Origin: CAZRDB01 sp964598695 | GTDB lineage: Bacteria > Armatimonadota > Zipacnadia > UBA1398 | Reading direction: 5' to 3' | Assembly: GCA_964598695.1 (NCBI GenBank) | Contig: CAZRDB010000209.1 | Coordinates: 1-8,066 of the forward strand | Length of the DNA stretch: 8,066 nucleotides | Part shown: piece by piece, positions 6,874-8,066 of the stretch | Numbering within the stretch: the stretch's first letter is position 1 | Layout: each line of letters opens with the position of its first letter | Made by a program: the position numbers and the translations under genes | Notes under the pieces: model-generated | Database searches by the model: none | Seen by the model: only the letters and a program-made list of their open reading frames with translations | Told to the model about the DNA's origin: nothing

Positions 6874-7776
6874 ATGGCTCGACGCAGGTCCGGACACGAG
6901 GGGCACCACGGAGGCGCCTGGAAAGTCGCCTACGCCGACTTCGTCACCGCCATGATGGCCTTCTTCATCGTCATGTGGGTCCTCGGGATGGACACCAAGA
7001 CCCAGCAGGCCATCGCCAGCTACTTCAACAACCCCGCGGCCAAGGGCCAGCCCTCCGCCGGAGGCGTCCCCGTCGGCCAGATGCCGGGCGCCGGCGACAA
7101 GATGATGATCGTCAACGTGCCCACCGCCGCCCGCGACGCCACCCTCGGCACCATGCAGGGCAGCGTCGAGCAGGCCCTCGCCACCGTGCCCGAGTTCGCC
7201 GACCTCCGCGACGCCATCGAGATGCACGTCGACGCCGATGGCCTCCACATCGAACTGGTCGAGCGCGAGGACGACATGTTCTTCGAGAAGGGCAAGGCCA
7301 CGCTCACCCAGCGCGCCGTCACCATCCTGCAGGCGATCGCCCGCGTCCTCTACAAGTTCCCCAATCAGATCGTCATCGAGGGCCACACCGATTCGCTCAC
7401 CTACGAGTCGGGCGATGAGAACTACAGCAACTGGGAACTCTCGGCCGATCGCGCAAATGCGGCCCGCCGCGTCGTGGAGCCCCTCCTGCAGGCGAACCAG
7501 TTCGCCGAGGTGCGCGCCTACGCCGACCGCGTCCCACGCACCGCGCTCGATCCCTCGAACCCCACCAACCGGCGCGTGAGCATCCTCGTGCGGCCCCTGA
7601 TCTCGGCACAGGCTCCCCCGATGCGCGAGGCCCCCCCCTCGAGCCCCTCGATGCCCTCCTCGACCGACCTCTTCCCGGAAGGCGTCGGCGCTCCCGAGTC
7701 GGCGGAATCGGCCGAGTCGGCGGCCGAGACCGGATGGGGCTGGGGCGACCGGCTCGAGATGCAGGCCGCGCCCTAG
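6874..7776 (+). CDS. motB: Flagellar motor stator protein MotB
   Basis: A 300-residue stator subunit that anchors the MotA/MotB complex to peptidoglycan and carries the proton site. After a short basic N-terminus, WKVAYADFVTAMMAFF (16-31) opens the single membrane helix. Asp22 corresponds to the proton-binding Asp32 of E. coli MotB. The AYADF-TAMMAFF context is that of proton-type MotB rather than sodium-type PomB. A plug/linker region follows (about 40-120). Residues about 122-240 are the OmpA-like peptidoglycan-binding domain, with EGHTDS (169-174), NYSNWELSADRANAARRVV (183-201) and NRRVSILV (232-239). The last 60 residues are a Pro/Ser-rich, low-complexity tail with three ESA repeats and GWGWGD; it looks disordered. 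The gene is 33 bp after motA and 31 bp before an acyl ligase gene, all on one strand, so the three are probably one transcript. Confidence 0.96.
   Translation: MARRRSGHEGHHGGAWKVAYADFVTAMMAFFIVMWVLGMDTKTQQAIASYFNNPAAKGQPSAGGVPVGQMPGAGDKMMIVNVPTAARDATLGTMQGSVEQALATVPEFADLRDAIEMHVDADGLHIELVEREDDMFFEKGKATLTQRAVTILQAIARVLYKFPNQIVIEGHTDSLTYESGDENYSNWELSADRANAARRVVEPLLQANQFAEVRAYADRVPRTALDPSNPTNRRVSILVRPLISAQAPPMREAPPSSPSMPSSTDLFPEGVGAPESAESAESAAETGWGWGDRLEMQAAP
7696..7722 (+). repeat. Three 9-bp tandem repeats inside motB (ESA-ESA-ESA)
   Basis: Three in-frame copies, GAGTCGGCG, GAATCGGCC and GAGTCGGCG, encode Glu-Ser-Ala three times in the C-terminal tail of MotB. The copies differ only at third codon positions. 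Copy number could change without a frameshift, which would only alter tail length. It lies beyond the OmpA-like domain and should not affect peptidoglycan binding directly. Confidence 0.6.
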
Positions 7777-7807
7777 CGTCGCCGAGAGCCCACGGGCGGG
7801 AGACACC

Positions 7808-8033
7808 ATGCTGCTGCAGGGCCTACTGGAAGCCTCCGCCGAGCGCGCGCCGGAGCGGATCGCGGTCGTCTGCGAGGGCGAACGGCTCACCTACGCCGCC
7901 CTCCACGGCCTCGCCACCCGCCTCGCCGGCGGCCTGCGCGCCGCGGGCCTGCGCCGGGGCGATCGCGCCGTCATCCTCCTGGAGAACTGCATCCCGGCCG
8001 TCGCTGCCATCTGGGCCACCCTCGAGGCCGACG
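7808..8033 (+). CDS. AMP-forming acyl-CoA ligase / adenylation enzyme, N-terminal fragment (3' end missing)
   Basis: The first 75 residues of an adenylate-forming enzyme; the frame runs into adapter at 8034, and codons past 8032 are artefact. The fragment has the N-terminal pattern of the AMP-binding family: LLEASAERAPERIAVV (6-21), RLTYAALHGLATRLAGGLRAAGL (26-48), then RRGDRAVILLENCIPAVAAIW (49-69). Such enzymes activate a carboxylic acid with ATP and pass the acyl group to CoA, a carrier protein or another acceptor. The ATP-binding loop and substrate pocket lie outside the insert, so fatty acyl-CoA synthetase, NRPS-type adenylation domain and the acyl-CoA ligase type found in exosortase/exopolysaccharide clusters cannot be told apart. 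The ATG has GGGAG 5 bases upstream and lies 31 bp after the motB stop, which suggests co-transcription with the stator genes. Confidence 0.88.
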
Positions 8034-8066
8034 AGATCGGAAGAGCGTCGTGTAGGGAAAGGGTGG
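8034..8066. other. Sequencing adapter artefact (right end)
   Basis: The last 33 bases match the reverse complement of the adapter found at 23-55, starting AGATCGGAAGAGCGTCG, with two mismatches in the final six bases. It is library sequence. The biological insert ends at about base 8033. Confidence 0.97.

Noticed and set aside
5965..7776. motAB as a ZorAB-like defence or other non-flagellar stator
   Set aside because: MotA keeps the FliG-contact residues and MotB has the usual AYADF proton helix and OmpA domain at normal length; no ZorC/D/E-like gene or long MotA tail is present.
5761..7890. 709-codon open frame on the - strand across motA and motB
   Set aside because: It spans two certain genes and their gaps, with a low-complexity Gly/Asp/Val/Leu-rich translation; a compositional shadow.

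Overview
The window is one library insert of about 8 kb (bases 56-8033) flanked on both sides by Illumina adapter sequence. It looks like a metagenomic or synthetic long read whose adapters were not trimmed. The first 55 and last 33 bases are not biological, and the genes at both ends are cut by the fragment boundary. The DNA is very GC-rich throughout, with strongly GC-biased third codon positions. A signal-peptide-bearing murein hydrolase and a proton-type MotAB stator point to a flagellated Gram-negative bacterium, perhaps myxobacteria-like or another high-GC uncultivated lineage. That placement is inference; no rRNA or other marker gene is present.

Left part (56-2209): the C-terminal end of a radical SAM/SPASM enzyme on the + strand runs convergently into a cytoplasmic Cys-type sulfatase on the - strand. 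The 96-bp gap between their stop codons holds two GC-rich inverted repeats that could act as terminators. The sulfatase has the CxPSR motif that must be converted to formylglycine. Radical SAM/SPASM enzymes include the anaerobic sulfatase-maturing enzymes, so the pair is suggestive, but the SPASM domain also fits peptide (RiPP) maturases.

Middle part (2210-5875): a short divergent region separates the sulfatase from a + strand run. This starts with an exported coiled-coil/LytM (M23) endopeptidase with intact zinc ligands, then a YbjQ/DUF74 protein, then a complete 642-residue glutamine-hydrolysing asparagine synthase. An inverted repeat lies between the YbjQ gene and the asparagine synthase gene.

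Right part (5876-8033): motA and motB, a canonical E. coli-like flagellar stator pair, are followed 31 bp later by the first 75 codons of an AMP-forming acyl-CoA ligase/adenylation enzyme. The tight spacing suggests motA-motB-ligase are co-transcribed. No other flagellar gene is visible. All genes belong to known families. I found no CRISPR array, mobile element, tRNA or rRNA, and no clearly new system. The points most worth a second look are the gene pairings (SPASM enzyme with sulfatase, stator with acyl ligase) and the untrimmed adapters.
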